DNA from: JAJXXT01 sp963764465
GTDB taxonomy: Bacteria; Pseudomonadota; Alphaproteobacteria; Acetobacterales; Acetobacteraceae
Assembly (NCBI GenBank): GCA_963764465.1
Contig: CAVXSO010000003.1
Coordinates: forward strand, 193,941-257,940
Direction of reading: 5' to 3'
Length of the DNA stretch: 64,000 nucleotides
The stretch's first letter is position 1; every line of letters begins with the position of its first letter. The notes under the pieces are model-generated. The model saw only the letters and a list, made by a program, of their open reading frames with translations. It did no database searches and was not told the origin of the DNA. Of this stretch, positions 56,567-63,971 are shown piece by piece. Both the position numbers and the translations under genes were made by a program.

Positions 56567-56958
56567 ACCCCAACGAACTCGCGGAAAAGGCGCACGAGAT
56601 CGCGGAGAGCGCCAACCAGCTTGCCGCGAAGCTGCACGCGCTCTCCGCCGCGGCGGCGCCGGTGGCGGAGGCGGTGAACCCGTTCGTCTTCCTGCTGGCC
56701 ATTTTCCTGATGGCCTGCTTCGTCGGCTACTACGTGGTGTGGAACGTGACGCCGGCGTTGCACTCGCCGCTGATGGCGGTGACCAACGGCATTTCCTCCG
56801 TCATCATCGTCGGCGCCATCCTGGCCGTCGGGCACGCCACCTCCTGGTGGGCGATGCTGTTCGGTTTCATCGCGGTGACGCTCGCCTCCGTCAACATCTT
56901 CGGCGGCTTCCTCGTCACCCAGCGAATGCTCGCGATGTTCAAGAAGAAAGAGAAGTGA
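56563..56958 (+). CDS. pntAB: NAD(P) transhydrogenase subunit alpha part 2
   Basis: A 131-aa membrane subunit with three or four spans (NPFVFLLAIFLMACFVGYYV; SVIIVGAILAVGH; FIAVTLASVNIFGGFLVTQR). With PntB it forms the proton channel. The split of alpha into two genes is common in alphaproteobacteria. The hydrophilic N-terminus (KAHEIAESANQLAAKLHAL) is predicted helical. Confidence 0.95.
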   Translation: MNPNELAEKAHEIAESANQLAAKLHALSAAAAPVAEAVNPFVFLLAIFLMACFVGYYVVWNVTPALHSPLMAVTNGISSVIIVGAILAVGHATSWWAMLFGFIAVTLASVNIFGGFLVTQRMLAMFKKKEK

Positions 56959-56965
56959 GGCCAGC

Positions 56966-58366
56966 ATGTCGGCAAGCCTGACCTCGCTGCTCTACCTTAT
57001 CGCGGCGGTTCTGTTCATCCTCGCGCTGCGCGGCCTCTCGCACCCCGAGACGTCGCGGCGCGGCAACCTCATGGGCATGTCCGGCATGGCGGTGGCGATC
57101 CTCGCCACGCTCGCGCATTCCGGCATGCACCCCGTGGGCTACCTGCTGATCGTGGTGGGCATCGGCATCGGCGGCAGCGTCGGCGCGTTCATCGCCAGGC
57201 GCATCGCGATGACGGCGCTGCCGCAGCTTGTGGCCGCGTTCCACTCGCTGGTGGGGCTCGCGGCGGTGTTTGTCGCGGCGGCGGCGCTGAATGCGCCGGA
57301 GGCGTTCGGCATCGGCACGCCGGGGCATCTCTTCCTCGAAAGCCTGATCGAGATGTCGATCGGGCTCGCGATCGGCGCCATCACCTTCTCCGGCTCGATC
57401 ATCGCGTTCGCCAAGCTGCAAGGCATCATGAAGGGCAACCCGATCACCTTCATGGGCCAGCACAAGCTGAACGCGGCGCTCGGTGCCACGCTCGCGGTGC
57501 TGGTGGTGCTGTTCGTGGTGACGGGCTGGCAGTTCGTGTTCTGGATCATCGCGCTGCTCGCCATCGCGCTCGGGTTCCTGCTGATCATCCCGATCGGCGG
57601 GGCGGACATGCCGGTGGTGATCTCGATGCTGAACAGCTACTCCGGCTGGGCGGCCTGCGGCATCGGCTTCACCATCCAGAACCTGGCGCTGATCATCACC
57701 GGCGCGCTGGTCGGTGCCTCCGGCGCGATCCTGTCGTACATCATGTGCAAGGGGATGAACCGCAGCATCTTCAACGTGCTGCTGGGTGGTTTCGGGACCG
57801 AATCGGGTTCCGGCCCCGCCGCCGGCCCGCAGGGGGACCGCACGGTGCGCTCCGGTGCGGCGGAGGATGCGGCCTTCATCATGAAGAACGCGTCGAAGGT
57901 GATCGTGGTGCCGGGCTATGGCATGGCGGTGGCGCAGGCGCAGCACGCGCTGCGCGAGATGGCGGACCAGCTGAAGGCCGAGGGCGTGGAGGTGAAATAC
58001 GCGATCCACCCCGTCGCCGGGCGCATGCCCGGGCACATGAACGTGCTGCTCGCGGAGGCGAACGTGCCGTATGACGAGGTGTTCGAGCTCGAGGAGATCA
58101 ACTCGGAGTTCAGCACCGCGGACGTGGTCTATGTCATCGGCGCCAACGACGTGACCAACCCCGCCGCCAAGACCGACAAGACGAGCCCGATCTACGGCAT
58201 GCCGATCCTGGAGGTGGACAAGGCGACGACGGTGCTGTTCGTGAAGCGCTCCATGGCCTCGGGCTATGCCGGCGTGGAGAACGAACTGTTCTTCCGCCCG
58301 AACACGATGATGCTGTTCGGGGATGCGAAGAAGATGACCGAGGATATCGTGAAGTCGCTGGGGTAG
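56966..58366 (+). CDS. pntB: NAD(P) transhydrogenase subunit beta
   Basis: A 466-aa protein with about eight membrane spans and a C-terminal NADP(H)-binding dIII domain. That domain contains VVPGYGMAVAQAQHALREMA and YVIGANDVTNPAAKTDKTSP, the NADP-specific loops. It lies 7 bp after pntAB and completes the enzyme that makes NADPH at the expense of the proton gradient. Confidence 0.96.
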   Translation: MSASLTSLLYLIAAVLFILALRGLSHPETSRRGNLMGMSGMAVAILATLAHSGMHPVGYLLIVVGIGIGGSVGAFIARRIAMTALPQLVAAFHSLVGLAAVFVAAAALNAPEAFGIGTPGHLFLESLIEMSIGLAIGAITFSGSIIAFAKLQGIMKGNPITFMGQHKLNAALGATLAVLVVLFVVTGWQFVFWIIALLAIALGFLLIIPIGGADMPVVISMLNSYSGWAACGIGFTIQNLALIITGALVGASGAILSYIMCKGMNRSIFNVLLGGFGTESGSGPAAGPQGDRTVRSGAAEDAAFIMKNASKVIVVPGYGMAVAQAQHALREMADQLKAEGVEVKYAIHPVAGRMPGHMNVLLAEANVPYDEVFELEEINSEFSTADVVYVIGANDVTNPAAKTDKTSPIYGMPILEVDKATTVLFVKRSMASGYAGVENELFFRPNTMMLFGDAKKMTEDIVKSLG

Positions 58367-58447
58367 GGGGCGGGGTATAGCGGTATCCGGCTCGCCTCTC
58401 AGCCCTCGCAGCATTGCTTCCATCGTCGCGGGATGCGATCGGCGGTC

Positions 58448-59028
58448 ATGAGCGCAACAATTTTTGTGCCGCTTCTGAACGAGGGGACCGACGTGTGGCG
58501 ACCGGTTGCGGTCGTACCGTTCGGAGAAAACATTTATCGCATCCTGGGGGTGATGCCCGAGGACGAAGAATGGGCGTTCCGCCCTGGCAATATCGTGATC
58601 GGGCGCACCAGATTGCTCGGGGGTGAGGAAACGGTCGTCGCCGAGGAGCGGATCAAGTCAGCGGAGTTCACGGCTCTCGAATATGCGGCTCTTCAGGCGA
58701 TCTTCGCTGAAACGCCGGAACTGGCTCCGGGCCTTCGCCAGCAACTCGATCTCACCATTGTTGCAAGCCGCGAGAACACAGGCGCCGGCTTTTCTACGTC
58801 CATATCTGTACTAGCGACGGCCAAACCCGTGGAGAGCCCTCGGGTACTCGGCTACGAAACCTTTGCTCGCATCGATGGGCTGAAATACGGTCTTGGATTT
58901 TCGTACTCTTCATGGGAAACGGGATGCTGGGCCTGCTCGAAGGTTACAGCTGTGGCGGCGAGGATACGACCAATTTGCCTTTGTACGACCTGACCTTCCA
59001 GATCGCTACGTCGCCGTTCGATTCCTGA
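58448..59028 (+). pseudogene. Hypothetical gene with a one-base frameshift in a T run
   Basis: The frame opens at ATG 58448 with MSATIFVPLLNEGTDVWRPV, a start I know from short conserved proteins of unknown role. It continues through RENTGAGFSTSISV and RIDGLKYGLGF. After TTTT at 58898-58901 the frame turns to Cys/Trp-rich nonsense. In the neighbouring frame the protein goes on naturally as FVLFMGNGMLGLLEGYSCGG, EDTTNLPLYDLTFQIATS and stops at 59028. One extra T would restore a 193-aa protein. Sequencing error in a homopolymer is possible. It opens the lower-GC island. Confidence 0.75.
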
Positions 59029-59292
59029 GGATAGTGGCGGCTTTCACCCGTTAGGGCCCGAAAGCCGCTTCGCCGCTTCCCACCCTCGGCGTCCCAGATG
59101 TTTCCGACCTATCGCGGGAGTTCAAGTGCCGATCTCCGCTTCCACAAAGTGGACTGAATCCGACGTGCGACCTTTCGGCCCAAACGTCCTCATTCTCGGC
59201 AGTGCTCCGCAGCTGTTTCGCGCGGATCGCGGCCCGAGCGCTAGCAGATCACGATCGTCGGTATGGACCGACGATGTACACTGCGTTCCCGT
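59029..59292. other. Spacer between frameshifted gene and ATPase gene
   Basis: 264 bp between convergent genes. The short frame at 59126-59353 has no coding character. A hairpin (59254-59275) is the only structure noted. Confidence 0.5.
59254..59275 (-). terminator. Hairpin beyond the ATPase stop codon
   Basis: ATCGTCGG (59254-59261) and CCGACGAT (59268-59275) form a perfect 8-bp stem with a 6-nt loop, 18 bp after the stop of the reverse-strand ATPase gene. No U-tract. Confidence 0.35.
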
Positions 59293-60456
59293 TCAACCCT
59301 GGCGCCGCATGAACTCAGCAAAGAGCGGCACCGTGAAGTCCAGATATCCGTGATCGGTGCTGTAGATCATGCCCTTTGATATGATGCTTGCCCGCGCCGG
59401 GCCCAAAGACTTCTGGGTACGCTTCAGTACCTGTGTGATGTCCGCCATCGCATAGGGCCCATCGCCAAGTTTTGCCATTGCTTTTACGAACTGGACCTCC
59501 GCCTTCGTCAGGCGATCCATCCGCACCTTGAAAAACCCTTCGTCCAGCGCCGCCAGCGTTTCAGCATAGGAATTGTCGGCGTCGGTAAAGGTGATCTCCG
59601 GTCCTTCCGCGTTGTTCCATATTACGGAGGCCCATTCTTGAAGAAAAAAGGGATAGCCTTTGGTGCGCTCAACGATAAGGTTCAGCGCTGCCGTTGTAAT
59701 GGTGGCCTCTTCCTCAACAATCGGCTTTTCAATCGCCTGCTTGGCGGAGGCGGCATCGAGCGCTCCCACGCCCGGATATTGAAATAGCCGTTCCGCATAA
59801 GATTTGGCTTCTCCCGCCAAACGTGCAACTTGTGGGAGTCCTGCGCCAACCAATAGAACGGGCAGGCCCTCCTGCGACATCCGGTGCAGTGAAACAATCA
59901 GTGCCGAAAGGTCAGCTTCCGACAGGTACTGTACTTCATCGATAAGGAGTATCCAGCCACGTCCTGCGGCCTTAGCAGCCTTCCCGATAAGGGTGAAAAG
60001 GTCCGGAAGATCGTATTGAAGGTCGCCCGTGTCGGCCAGTCCGGGCTCAGGCTCCACACCTACTTCCACAACACCCATTTCGAGCTTGAAGATCGAGGCA
60101 AAGCTCCTCAGCCCCCTGAGGCCGCGGGTAGCAAGTTGCTTGGCTGCTTCCACCCCAGAGAGCGATCTCATGACTTTTCGCATTTCCGGGTATAAGAGGC
60201 GGGCGAGACGTTCCCCTTCCGGAGCCTCGACCTTGGAAACCAATAAGTTCTCTTGCTCGGCGTTCCGACCGATCTCGCTGAGCAGTACGGTTTTCCCGGT
60301 GCCGCGTAGGCCCAGTAACATTATTGAGCGCGCGCTTCTTCCCTGCACGGCTCTTCCACAGGAAATCTTTCCCGCCTCAAGGATGTTATCTCGACCTGCG
60401 AGTTCCGGCGGGCGACTGCCTGCTCCCGGCGCGAATGGGTTGCGATACGGGTCCAT
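59293..60456 (-). CDS. Free-standing AAA/STAND-like ATPase
   Basis: A 387-aa P-loop ATPase of the archaeal-ATPase/AAA_16-like type. Walker A is GLRGTGKTVLL (residues about 48-58), Walker B WILLIDEVQYLSEADLSALI, and sensor-like LLVGAGLPQVARL; the C-terminal 100 residues look like a winged helix (RMDRLTKAEVQFVKAMAKLG, then YGLDFTVPLF-like end). Such proteins occur widely in mobile regions; some are defence or plasmid-related, most are uncharacterised. It has no partner gene nearby. Confidence 0.85.
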   Translation of the reverse strand: MDPYRNPFAPGAGSRPPELAGRDNILEAGKISCGRAVQGRSARSIMLLGLRGTGKTVLLSEIGRNAEQENLLVSKVEAPEGERLARLLYPEMRKVMRSLSGVEAAKQLATRGLRGLRSFASIFKLEMGVVEVGVEPEPGLADTGDLQYDLPDLFTLIGKAAKAAGRGWILLIDEVQYLSEADLSALIVSLHRMSQEGLPVLLVGAGLPQVARLAGEAKSYAERLFQYPGVGALDAASAKQAIEKPIVEEEATITTAALNLIVERTKGYPFFLQEWASVIWNNAEGPEITFTDADNSYAETLAALDEGFFKVRMDRLTKAEVQFVKAMAKLGDGPYAMADITQVLKRTQKSLGPARASIISKGMIYSTDHGYLDFTVPLFAEFMRRQG

Positions 60457-60500
60457 CAGTTCTCCACAGGGTAACTGCGCTGTCTAGCGGCTTCTACGGA

Positions 60501-60528
60501 AGTCTATCAAAAATCGCTAGACTTTTTT
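60501..60528 (+). terminator. Hairpin with T-tract upstream of the ATPase gene
   Basis: AGTCTA (60501-60506) and TAGACT (60518-60523) pair across an 11-nt loop and run into TTTTT. This has intrinsic-terminator form on the plus strand, yet no plus-strand gene precedes it; it may instead be an operator of the ATPase promoter. Confidence 0.35.
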
Positions 60529-60604
60529 AGAGATGGCTAGTCACCCTCAGTGGACATGCTGCAAGCGTCACGGAATGCCCGAACTCCAACTGGCCAACGC
60601 GAAA

Positions 60605-60784
60605 TCAGGCGCGTGGCCATTGCGCGCAGCCGGCCTTGTGGATTTCTCGTATGGGCACCTCAGCTCCAAAAGCCTCATGCAGAAATCCACCCACCGCGGA
60701 AATATCAAACCAGCGCACGGCCGGCACCTTGCCCCAGCGACTTGCGGTGCTGCCTGGACCGCAAGGTCGGCCGGATATCGCCAT
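60605..60784 (-). CDS. Possible small protein or gene remnant (59 aa)
   Basis: A 59-codon reverse-strand frame from ATG 60784 to TGA 60605. It reads MAISGRPCGPGSTASRWGK, then VPAVRWFDISAVGGFLHEAF and GAEVPIREIHKAGCAQWPRA. The frame stays open upstream to about 60840 (AGETIRNATSSKGPLRG), so it may be the tail of a lost gene. Its composition looks like real protein, but I recognise no family and see no good ribosome site. Confidence 0.3.
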   Translation of the reverse strand: MAISGRPCGPGSTASRWGKVPAVRWFDISAVGGFLHEAFGAEVPIREIHKAGCAQWPRA

Positions 60785-60848
60785 ACCCCGTAGCGGGCCC
60801 TTCGATGAGGTCGCGTTGCGGATCGTCTCGCCGGCCGGGTGGGCGAAA

Positions 60849-60887
60849 TAGGTAATACCTATTGACGGGGCACATAGGTGAGACCTA
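60849..60887 (+). promoter_or_regulatory. Operator pair around a -35 box, left copy
   Basis: TAGGTAATACCTA (60849-60861) and TAGGTGAGACCTA (60875-60887) are both perfect inverted repeats, 26 bp centre to centre. A consensus -35, TTGACG (60862-60867), lies between them; CTAACT follows at 17 bp. This resembles a repressor-controlled phage promoter. Confidence 0.65.
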
Positions 60888-60960
60888 ACTTTCGCTTATG
60901 CAAAACCATCGCAAACACCCCTGCAAAGCCCCGCAAACCACGCCCCCACAGCCCCACCCC

Positions 60961-61189
60961 ATGAGCCGCCGCCGCTGGATCAAGTTCTGGCCGCAGGACT
61001 GGCAGCGCGACCCCGCCCTGCGGGCCTGCTCGCTCGCGGCGCGGGGGTTGTGGATGGAACTCCTCTGCATCGCGCACGAGAGCGAGCCCTACGGCCACGT
61101 CACGCTCAACGGGCGGGCGATGACGGAGGCGGAAATGGCGAGCATCGCCGGCCGCCCGCGCCGCGAAATCCTGCCGCTGATCGCGGAGC
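60961..61189 (+). repeat. Direct repeat flanking hipBA, left copy
   Basis: 229 bp, 98.7% identical to 63156-63384 in the same orientation, offset 2195 bp. The upstream 100 bp are related but much more diverged (shared TTGACGGG and ATGCAAAACCATCGCAA). Homologous recombination between copies would delete hipBA. Confidence 0.92.
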
Positions 61190-61263
61190 CGTCTCGCGCT
61201 AGGTCTTTGTTCGCCGTCTTTCCTCAGCGAGCATGGCCAGTCTTTCCCGAGCGCCGGCGGTGA
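60961..61263 (+). pseudogene. Truncated copy of phage replication-like DNA-binding gene
   Basis: The first 76 codons (MSRRRWIKFWPQDWQRDPAL onward) match the complete gene at 63156 with only three base differences in 229 bp. Homology ends at 61189; the frame then runs into the reversed 3' end of hipA and stops at 61263. An in-frame ATG at 60898 could add 21 residues. The three differences (61023, 61113, 61134) are all third-position and synonymous, so this copy was functional before truncation. Confidence 0.85.
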
Positions 61264-62524
61264 TCGATGATGCAAGCTTCTCCGGGAACGCCGCGGGCAG
61301 GCCCGAGAGCGCGGCATCGATGGCGCGAGGCCCTTCGGCAATCAGCTCGTCGAAGATGCGGAACACAGTGCTTTCCGGGAAGCCGCACAACGCTGCGGTC
61401 TGGAGATAGTGCCGGGGCCGAACGGAATATTCCGCGTAGTAGCGGTTCGTGCCGACTGCCATCGAGAGCCGCATGCGCCCTCGTGCGAGCTGGCCCGCGT
61501 CGACCAGTGGCTGCGTCGACAGCACGTCATAGAGCGGGGCAAGGACGAAGCGCCCGCCAGGCGCGAGCCTCAGGCTGAAATTCTTGGCGTGACCATCCGT
61601 GGCGGCGAGAAGCCAAAAAAGCACCTGCGCCTTGAAGAAGCGGCGCCGATCTTCCTCCGGAACGTCGCTGCCCTTGAGCAGTTGCATGATCGCGCGAATA
61701 CCCGGGCCGCCGTCGGCCTCGTATTTTCGGGTTGGCGGTACGCCGAGCGCCTGGCAGCAATCCTCCTGCGGCACGCGGAGCAGTCGCTTGTCTTTCGTCC
61801 AGAGCCTGTCGAAACGCTCGACGATGAGCACGTTGCCGCCGCCAAAGTCTTTTATCTCGGTGCGGGCGGCGGGAAGGCCGAAGGCCTCGATCAGCCTCAT
61901 GCAGAGATGCTCGTTCTCGACGCTTTGAGAGAGGTCCATCCCACCCGCCATCCTGCCGATCTGCGGTTTGAGGATGTGCGTCGTGGGCGTCGTACCGTGC
62001 GGCAGATGCCAGGATTTCTTCCAGAACAGGAGGGCGGTTTTTTCCTGTACGCCCGCCAGCGAGATGCGGAACTCCCTGTCGGGGGCGATGCCGAGCGGGT
62101 TCTGGCCGAGATCTCCGAGGAGGGCTGCGATGTCCTTATCGGATAGGCGCTCCGCCTTGAGTGTCCCAACCGGATCGGGGGCGGAGCCTTCCGGCAGAAA
62201 CTGCAATGCCCCGACGCAATCCCGGCCGATCGCGGCAAGGAGGCTATACGCATCGGTCCCATCCGCGTGCGACCGTTCGGCGATCCGTTGCCGAATATCC
62301 GGATGGTCAGGGAGGAGGTTGTCGAGGACCGCAATCACCGGCTCGCCTAGATAGCGATCCTCTCGAAGAGGCAGGGAGAGGGACACCGGAATGGCATTGG
62401 CCCACGCAAGCCACGCGGTCGCGTAGCGGAAATCAATCGCGCCAGTTCGCTCGCGGGTGAGTTTCCCGACCAATCTTCCGTTCAAAAAGACGTCGAGCGG
62501 TATGTGGGCGCGGCGTCGCGCCAT
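61199..62524 (-). CDS. hipA: HipA serine/threonine kinase toxin
   Basis: A 441-aa HipA, close to the E. coli protein (440 aa). The autophosphorylated Ser lies in FRISLAGVQEKTALL at Ser155 (Ser150 in E. coli), followed by TPTTHILKPQIG. The catalytic Asp is Asp310 in LLAATDGHAKNFSL and the metal-binding Asp333 in PLYDVLS. E. coli HipA phosphorylates glutamyl-tRNA synthetase and causes growth arrest and persistence. The ATG shares one base with the hipB stop (TGATG). All key residues are intact, so the toxin is presumably active. Confidence 0.95.
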   Translation of the reverse strand: MARRRAHIPLDVFLNGRLVGKLTRERTGAIDFRYATAWLAWANAIPVSLSLPLREDRYLGEPVIAVLDNLLPDHPDIRQRIAERSHADGTDAYSLLAAIGRDCVGALQFLPEGSAPDPVGTLKAERLSDKDIAALLGDLGQNPLGIAPDREFRISLAGVQEKTALLFWKKSWHLPHGTTPTTHILKPQIGRMAGGMDLSQSVENEHLCMRLIEAFGLPAARTEIKDFGGGNVLIVERFDRLWTKDKRLLRVPQEDCCQALGVPPTRKYEADGGPGIRAIMQLLKGSDVPEEDRRRFFKAQVLFWLLAATDGHAKNFSLRLAPGGRFVLAPLYDVLSTQPLVDAGQLARGRMRLSMAVGTNRYYAEYSVRPRHYLQTAALCGFPESTVFRIFDELIAEGPRAIDAALSGLPAAFPEKLASSITAGARERLAMLAEERRRTKT

Positions 62525-62772
62525 CAGGTCGTGTCCTCAAGGAACTCTTCGAGGGATGCTTGCGATCGCTCACGAATAACGATCTCGAGGTTCAGAGCCG
62601 CCAGCGCATCGATGACGGTGCCGAGCGCGGCCTCCCCGCCCTCAAGGGTGGAAATTGTCGCCTGTCGCGTTTTCATGCGAGCGGCGAGAGCGCTCTGGGT
62701 CAGGCCCTGCTGCTTCCGATTGCGTCGGATCGCGGCTCCTAACTGCCTTGCCGTGCGAGCGATGATGTCCAT
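62524..62772 (-). CDS. hipB: HipB antitoxin/repressor (XRE family)
   Basis: An 82-aa helix-turn-helix protein: AIRRNRKQQGLTQSALAARM, then KTRQATISTLEGGEAALGTV. The C-terminal tail is acidic (SLEEFLEDTT), as in unstable antitoxins. It should neutralise HipA and repress the operon by binding the palindromes upstream. It starts at ATG 62772, immediately downstream of a strong promoter, so the mRNA may be nearly leaderless. It is followed, with one-base overlap, by hipA. Confidence 0.92.
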   Translation of the reverse strand: MDIIARTARQLGAAIRRNRKQQGLTQSALAARMKTRQATISTLEGGEAALGTVIDALAALNLEIVIRERSQASLEEFLEDTT

Positions 62773-62779
62773 CCCGCAT

Positions 62780-62808
62780 GATATACGCTTATCCGCATTA
62801 TCTGTCAA
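62780..62808 (-). promoter_or_regulatory. hipBA promoter
   Basis: On the reverse strand: TTGACA (62808-62803), 17-bp spacer, TATATC (62785-62780). Transcription would begin around 62773, at or next to the hipB ATG (62772). An ATACGC half-site overlaps the -10, so HipB binding would block the polymerase. Confidence 0.7.
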
Positions 62809-62879
62809 TATACTTAGATGCGTATAAAACGCAAAAATACGCCGAGGCGCATAAACGTCATGAATACGCAAAAGCGTAT
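62783..62879. promoter_or_regulatory. HipB operators (ATACGC-N4-GCGTAT)
   Basis: A perfect 6-4-6 palindrome ATACGCAAAAGCGTAT lies at 62864-62879, a near-perfect one ATACGCCGAGGCGCAT at 62837-62852, and a weaker one ATACGCTTATCCGCAT at 62783-62798 over the promoter. A lone GCGTAT half-site is at 62820. E. coli HipB likewise uses several operators upstream of hipBA. The right-hand site overlaps a plus-strand TATAAT (62877-62882). Confidence 0.7.
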
Positions 62880-63045
62880 AATGCCTGTCGCGGCGGCTTG
62901 CCAATTCGCAACTGTGAAAACGCCTCGGCTGCGACGTCGGAGGATACGGCACGCCCCCCGGGGCGCCGAAAGCGTCTCGTCCTTGCAGTGACGATCTCTC
63001 GCGGTGGCAGGTTTGGCCCGCTGCCGGCTGTAGCCGAACAGAAGT
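62880..63045. other. Spacer between hipB operators and right-hand leader
   Basis: About 165 bp with no recognised gene. The forward 94-codon frame 62778-63062 runs through operators and promoter, so I do not accept it. The TATAAT at 62877-62882 could start a rightward transcript through this stretch. Confidence 0.45.
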
Positions 63046-63083
63046 TAGGTATTTCCTATTGACGGGCAATTAGGAATGTCAGA
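63046..63083 (+). promoter_or_regulatory. Operator/-35 block, right copy
   Basis: TAGGTATTTCCTA (63046-63058) directly precedes TTGACG (63059-63064), the same order as in the left copy. The second site has decayed to TAGGAATGTCAGA (63071-63083). No good -10 lies at 17 bp. Confidence 0.45.
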
Positions 63084-63093
63084 AGAGTCTTTT

Positions 63094-63159
63094 ATGCAAA
63101 ACCATCGCAACCACCCCCGCATCGCCCCAGCCAACCACCCCCACAGGCCCACCCCATGA
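63094..63159 (+). CDS. Possible 21-aa leader peptide ORF
   Basis: ATG 63094 opens a frame (MQNHRNHPRIAPANHPHRPT...) that ends in TGA overlapping the ATG of the next gene (ATGA, 63156-63159). In the left copy the same ATG (60898) is in frame with the main gene, so the two copies differ in how they reach it. Pro/His-rich; no ribosome site. Translation is unproven. Confidence 0.3.
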   Translation: MQNHRNHPRIAPANHPHRPTP

Positions 63160-63384
63160 GCCGCCGCCGCTGGATCAAGTTCTGGCCGCAGGACTGGCAG
63201 CGCGACCCCGCCCTGCGCGCCTGCTCGCTCGCGGCGCGGGGGTTGTGGATGGAACTCCTCTGCATCGCGCACGAGAGCGAGCCCTACGGCCACGTCACGC
63301 TCAACGGCCGGGCGATGACGGAGGCGGAGATGGCGAGCATCGCCGGCCGCCCGCGCCGCGAAATCCTGCCGCTGATCGCGGAGC
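63156..63384 (+). repeat. Direct repeat flanking hipBA, right copy
   Basis: Right-hand partner of 60961-61189 (three mismatches in 229 bp). It covers the first 76 codons of the complete replication-like gene. Confidence 0.92.
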
Positions 63385-63971
63385 TGGAACGCGCCGGCGT
63401 GTTCAGCCGCACGCCGGAGGGCGTCGTCTATTCCCGCCGCCTGGTGCGCGACGACGTGGCGGCGCAGACCGGCCGCGCCCACATCCGCAAGCGCTGGGAC
63501 GCCGCGAGTGACCGCGATAGCCCCCCTAATAGGGAAACCGGCAAAACCCTTTCAGCCCAAGAAGCCAGAAGCCAGATGCAAGAAGCTTCCGTTCCAGAGG
63601 AACGGCACGGCGCGGCCGTGCTGCCCCCTGACTCCGGGCACGCTGACTCGCGGGATGAATTCTGGCGCAAGGGCCTGGCGGCATACCGGCGGATGACGGG
63701 CAGGGGGGATGCCCCGTCCCGCGCCTTCCTCGGCCGGCTGCTGCGCGACCTCGGCGACGATTGCGCGGCGGCAATGGCGCTGATCCGCGAGGCGGAGGAT
63801 CTGCGGCCGGGCGATCCCGGGGCGTGGCTGCAGGCCGCTGCCCGGTCCCGAGGCACGCGCAATGCCGGGCGAGGCGGGGAGCACCCGCTTTCGCACGCGG
63901 CGCAGATGCGCGCGGTTGCCGAGATATTCAACATCGGGCCGGAGCGGCCCGCGTGGGAGCAGCGGGGCTGA
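63156..63971 (+). CDS. Phage replication-like DNA-binding protein
   Basis: A 271-aa protein. The N-terminal 100 residues (IKFWPQDWQRDPALRACSLA, MTEAEMASIAGRPRREILPL and a wing-like GVFSRTPEGVVYSRRLVRDD) look like a winged-helix domain of the kind found in phage replisome-organiser proteins. A Gln/Glu/Pro-rich linker follows, then a helical C-terminal domain (FWRKGLAAYRRMTGRGDAPS, LSHAAQMRAVAEIFNIGPER). No Shine-Dalgarno is evident at ATG 63156; it may rely on a coupled leader ORF. The role is inferred by resemblance only. Confidence 0.75.
   Translation: MSRRRWIKFWPQDWQRDPALRACSLAARGLWMELLCIAHESEPYGHVTLNGRAMTEAEMASIAGRPRREILPLIAELERAGVFSRTPEGVVYSRRLVRDDVAAQTGRAHIRKRWDAASDRDSPPNRETGKTLSAQEARSQMQEASVPEERHGAAVLPPDSGHADSRDEFWRKGLAAYRRMTGRGDAPSRAFLGRLLRDLGDDCAAAMALIREAEDLRPGDPGAWLQAAARSRGTRNAGRGGEHPLSHAAQMRAVAEIFNIGPERPAWEQRG

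Larger units (their letters stand above)
60457..60897. other. Long intergenic region upstream of the truncated replication-like gene
   Basis: 441 bp. It holds the ATPase promoter region, a terminator-like hairpin (60501-60528), a possible small reverse-strand gene (60605-60784) and, at its right end, an operator-promoter block (60849-60887). The three overlapping forward frames at 60533-60855 have no coding character. Confidence 0.5.

Noticed and set aside
59126..59353. Forward 75-codon frame
   Set aside because: Low-complexity Ser/Arg tail antisense to the ATPase 3' end; no ribosome site or homology.
62778..63062. Forward 94-codon frame over the hipB operators
   Set aside because: It runs through the hipBA promoter and palindromes and has no protein-family character.
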